Assembly: GCA_051880395.1 (NCBI GenBank)
Contig: JBJENW010000314.1
Span: 1-8,305 of the forward strand
From: JBJENW01 sp051880395
GTDB lineage: Bacteria > Bacillota > Clostridia > Lachnospirales > Lachnospiraceae
DNA length: 8,305 nucleotides
Direction of reading: 5' to 3'
In this document: in pieces, positions 6,559-8,305 of the stretch
Layout: every line of letters begins with the position of its first letter
Position numbering within the stretch: position 1 is the stretch's first letter
Notes under the pieces: generated by a model
The model's database searches: none
Told to the model about the DNA's origin: nothing
The model's input: the letters and a program-made list of their open reading frames with translations, nothing else
Made by a program: the position numbers and the translations under genes

Positions 6559-7926
6559 ATGGAAGGGAAAAAATTGACCTGGGGAACAAGGGTTTCCTAT
6601 GCAGGAGGAGATGTTGCCTGTAATGTAATCTTTGGAATGATCGGAACATTGCTTACACTTTTTTATACAGATTATGTAGGAGTTAATGCGGCTGTTGTCG
6701 GTATGGTTATGTTGATTTCCAGAATGTTTGATGGTGTATCAGATATGGTTATGGGCGTCATTGTAGAAAATACAAAATCAAAATGGGGAAAATCGAGACC
6801 TTGGATTTTGTGGATGAGTGTACCGTATGCGCTTTCAGCAGTGCTTTTGTTTACAGTTCCTCATACAACAAATATGGTACAGGCGATTTATATTTTTGTG
6901 ACATATAATTTTTGCACGACGGTTTGTTATACAGCACTGAATCTTCCATATGGAAGTCTTTCGGCAATGATGACACGCGTGTCAGCAGAGCGTGATATGT
7001 TAAGTGTTGTAAGAATGGGATTGTCTCCGCTTGGAAGAATCATGGCAGTGACTTTTACACTTCCGCTTGTAAAGGTATTTGGCGATGATCAGGCCGCTTG
7101 GGTAAAAACAATGGCAATATGGGCATTCATTGCATTGATATTATTGCTTATCTGTTTCAAAAACTGTGAAGAAACAGTAGTGATTGAAGCACAGAAAAAG
7201 GTAGACAAGGTTCCGCTTAAAAAAGCGTTTAAAGCGCTTGTTTTAAACCAGTATTTTTGGGCAGTACTTGTACTTTGGATGTTGCAGAGTGTTTCGTTTG
7301 GTATTTCAGGAACGATTTTGCCGTATTACTGCAAATACATATTTGGCAATGACACATGGATGTATAGTACTCTATATTTAATGGAAACATTAATTTTAGT
7401 TGTAGGTGTTTTCCTGTGTGCACCGTTGATCCGCAGGTATGGAAAAAGAAATGCAGCATTGGCAGGAGCTATAATTGCACTGGCAGGACAACTTTTGTTT
7501 TTCTTAAATCCGGAGAGTTTTGCATGGGTGGTTATGAGCTGTGTGACTCGTGCGATTGGATTGTCTCCTTTAAATGCAGCAGTGTTTGGAATGATTGGAG
7601 ATGTAGTCGAATTTGGACAATGGAAAACTCATATCCGCCAGGAAAGCTTTATTTTTGCAGGTGGATCCATCGGTACGAAAGTAGGATCCGGTGTGGCGTC
7701 TGCCGCCATGACAGGACTCCTTTCAATGGCAGGATACATCAGTTCGTCAGCAGGTACTGTAGAACAGCCAAAACAAGCATTGGATATGATTATTAATATA
7801 TACAAGGGCGGTCCACTGATTGTAGCAGTGATTGCAGTAATCACGCTTTCATTGTATAAATTGGATAAAAAGTATTCTGCTATAATGGAAGAATTAACAG
7901 AACGTGAAGCCCGTGGGGAATTATAG
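6559..7926 (+). CDS. GPH-family sugar:cation symporter (MFS, MelB/UidB/YicJ-like)
   Basis: This 455-residue integral membrane protein has about 12 hydrophobic segments. The N-terminal half carries the glycoside-pentoside-hexuronide (GPH) hallmarks: SYAGGDVACN (Asp18), LLTLFYTDYVG, and SRMFDGVSDMVMG (Asp58, Asp62) followed by SKWGKSRPWILW. These acidic residues sit where melibiose permease MelB has its sugar- and cation-binding aspartates (Asp19, Asp55, Asp59), so Na+ or H+ coupling is likely. The central loop near 215-225 is lysine-rich. It starts at ATG 6559 after AGGAGAG (6544-6550), 20 bp from iolG, and is the last gene before the terminator at 7935. In this context it should import the operon's substrate. 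GPH proteins usually carry glycosides, pentosides or hexuronates, whereas inositol typically enters through IolT-type porters or ABC systems, so the transported compound may be an inositol glycoside or methyl ether. Substrate not determinable from sequence. Confidence 0.92.
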   Translation: MEGKKLTWGTRVSYAGGDVACNVIFGMIGTLLTLFYTDYVGVNAAVVGMVMLISRMFDGVSDMVMGVIVENTKSKWGKSRPWILWMSVPYALSAVLLFTVPHTTNMVQAIYIFVTYNFCTTVCYTALNLPYGSLSAMMTRVSAERDMLSVVRMGLSPLGRIMAVTFTLPLVKVFGDDQAAWVKTMAIWAFIALILLLICFKNCEETVVIEAQKKVDKVPLKKAFKALVLNQYFWAVLVLWMLQSVSFGISGTILPYYCKYIFGNDTWMYSTLYLMETLILVVGVFLCAPLIRRYGKRNAALAGAIIALAGQLLFFLNPESFAWVVMSCVTRAIGLSPLNAAVFGMIGDVVEFGQWKTHIRQESFIFAGGSIGTKVGSGVASAAMTGLLSMAGYISSSAGTVEQPKQALDMIINIYKGGPLIVAVIAVITLSLYKLDKKYSAIMEELTEREARGEL

Positions 7927-7934
7927 TGCATATG

Positions 7935-7973
7935 AAAAAAGGATGTTATCTGTGAAAGATGCATCCTTTTTTT
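7935..7973 (+). terminator. Rho-independent terminator of the iolE-iolG-transporter operon
   Basis: An 11-bp inverted repeat pairs AAAAAAGGATG (7935-7945) with CATCCTTTTTT (7962-7972). An inner ATCT/AGAT stem closes a GTGAA loop, with a small internal bulge between the two stems. A run of seven T follows GCATCC. It begins 8 bp after the transporter stop codon. Confidence 0.92.
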
Positions 7974-8051
7974 AATTCAATTTTGCTGGAGAAATGTAAC
8001 CGTTGGTAAATTTATACAAAATGAGTGATTAATATTAGGTTAAAATATCAA

Positions 8052-8080
8052 TAGACAAAGAAACGATAAAAGAGTATAGT
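8052..8080 (+). promoter_or_regulatory. Sigma-A type promoter of the third operon
   Basis: TAGACA (8052-8057) and TATAGT (8075-8080) are separated by exactly 17 bp; each differs from the vegetative consensus at one position. Transcription should start near 8087. This gives a leader of about 134 nt before ATG 8221 and places the first palindrome (8098-8109) directly downstream of the start point, a classic repressor position. Confidence 0.75.
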
Positions 8081-8097
8081 TTAGACAAGTTAATTAA

Positions 8098-8109
8098 GAG
8101 CACGTGCTC
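8098..8109. promoter_or_regulatory. Operator candidate O1: perfect 12-bp palindrome GAGCACGTGCTC
   Basis: The sequence equals its own reverse complement over 12 bp, centred about 17 bp downstream of the predicted transcription start. Sixteen bases (8096-8111, AAGAGCACGTGCTCGT) are identical to those around the second copy. Even symmetry with a central CG and A/T at mirrored positions resembles LacI-family operators; that family assignment is inference. No LacI-type gene is in the window. Confidence 0.72.
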
Positions 8110-8144
8110 GTAAAGAGCAGGAGACATAATGAGCATAATATTTT

Positions 8145-8173
8145 TGGATTTTTATTTATAAAATCCATTTTTT
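8145..8173 (+). promoter_or_regulatory. Leader hairpin with U tract between the two operators (possible attenuator)
   Basis: TGGATTTT (8145-8152) pairs with AAAATCCA (8160-8167) around the loop TATTTAT, and six T follow at 8168-8173. The shape is that of an intrinsic terminator, but the 8-bp stem has only three G-C pairs and would be weak. It lies about 50 bp before the start codon, inside the untranslated leader, so if active it would attenuate the operon. It may instead be a chance product of AT-rich sequence. Confidence 0.35.
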
Positions 8174-8185
8174 ATAGAAACTAAA

Positions 8186-8197
8186 GAGCACGTGCTC
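8186..8197. promoter_or_regulatory. Operator candidate O2: second perfect copy of GAGCACGTGCTC
   Basis: This is an exact duplicate of the palindrome at 8098-8109, 88 bp further downstream. It ends 8 nt before the Shine-Dalgarno AAGGAGG (8206-8212) of the next gene. A protein bound here could block elongation or form a loop with O1. In RNA the two copies are mutually complementary over 12 bases, with 8 G/C. Confidence 0.7.
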
Positions 8198-8205
8198 GTG
8201 TATAT

Positions 8206-8212
8206 AAGGAGG
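8206..8212 (+). promoter_or_regulatory. Strong ribosome binding site of the 8221 gene
   Basis: AAGGAGG lies 8 nt before ATG 8221 and is the best Shine-Dalgarno in the window, suggesting high expression of this gene once derepressed. Confidence 0.85.
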
Positions 8213-8220
8213 ACAAAGAA

Positions 8221-8305
8221 ATGAACAAAAATGAAGTTTTAAGAGTGGGTGTTGTAGGTGTTGGAGCAATCGGAAGAACTCATATTGAAAGAATCAATAA
8301 TAAGC
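8221..8305 (+). CDS. Second Gfo/Idh/MocA dehydrogenase, IolG-like (5' part only, cut by the window end)
   Basis: Only 28 complete codons are present. They encode MNKNEVLR followed by VGVVGVGAIGRTHIERINNK, a Rossmann nucleotide-binding start with the GVGAIG loop (a GxGxxG motif). The pattern GAIG..HI.RI.NK is close to the N-terminus of Bacillus-type myo-inositol 2-dehydrogenase, closer than the iolG-type gene at 5525 (GAGRIGRVHVESI). It has its own promoter, paired palindromes and a strong ribosome binding site, so it opens a separate transcription unit. It probably acts on inositol or an inosose, possibly a different isomer from the first enzyme. The stop codon and catalytic residues lie outside the window, so the assignment rests on the N-terminus and the neighbourhood. 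Confidence 0.75.
   Translation, partial: MNKNEVLRVGVVGVGAIGRTHIERINNK

Noticed and set aside
7998..8042. TAACC (7998) and GGTTA (8038) as a further operator or hairpin
   Set aside because: Only five bases pair over a 35-nt loop in AT-rich DNA, which is expected by chance.
8082..8110. A second promoter using the repeated TAGACA at 8082-8087
   Set aside because: The sequence 17 bp downstream is TGCTCG, inside the palindrome, with no resemblance to a -10 element. The TAGACA at 8052 has a good partner.
7974..8220. A metabolite riboswitch in the intergenic region before 8221
   Set aside because: No conserved riboswitch core is recognisable. The only structures are the twin palindromes and one weak AT-rich hairpin.
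1..8305. CRISPR array, tRNA or rRNA genes, insertion sequences, attachment sites
   Set aside because: No regularly spaced repeats, transposase-like proteins, terminal inverted repeats or tRNA-like cloverleaf sequences were seen. The window is almost fully occupied by coherent sugar-utilisation genes.

Overview
The window reads as a low-GC Gram-positive gut-type anaerobe, most like a Lachnospiraceae/Clostridia genome. The evidence is AT-rich DNA with strong AAGGAG-type ribosome binding sites, tight same-strand operons, a lipoprotein solute-binding protein next to a YesM/YesN-type two-component pair, and a GPH-family sugar transporter. The species assignment is inference; no rRNA or marker gene is present. 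All genes lie on the + strand.

Layout. (1) Positions 1-61 hold the C-terminal end of an upstream gene. (2) Positions 75-4344 form a sensory operon: a sugar-binding lipoprotein, a Cache/HAMP histidine kinase of the His_kinase (LytS/YesM) class, and a REC-AraC response regulator, with junctions of only 13, 5 and 2 bp. It ends in a clear intrinsic terminator (4364-4407). (3) Positions 4408-4587 are an A-rich control region. (4) Positions 4588-7926 form a catabolic operon: inosose dehydratase (iolE), an inositol 2-dehydrogenase-type Gfo/Idh/MocA oxidoreductase (iolG) and a GPH-family cation-sugar symporter, closed by a second intrinsic terminator (7935-7973). (5) Positions 7974-8220 are the control region of a third operon. 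It has a near-consensus sigma-A promoter, two identical perfect 12-bp palindromes 88 bp apart, and a U-tract hairpin between them. (6) From 8221 a second Gfo/Idh/MocA dehydrogenase begins and runs off the window; its N-terminus looks closer to canonical IolG.

How it may work together (inference): an extracellular inositol or inositol-like ligand is captured by the lipoprotein, which signals through the kinase to the AraC-type regulator. The regulator would then activate iolE-iolG-transporter. The transporter imports the substrate, IolG oxidises it to an inosose, and IolE dehydrates the inosose. The third operon seems to be under a separate, probably LacI-type, repressor that is not encoded here. 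The later pathway enzymes (iolD, iolB, iolC, iolJ equivalents) are not in the window.

Most worth a second look are the binding protein-kinase-regulator set with no ABC permease beside it, the twin-palindrome leader, and the pairing of inositol enzymes with a GPH transporter and two dehydrogenase paralogues.
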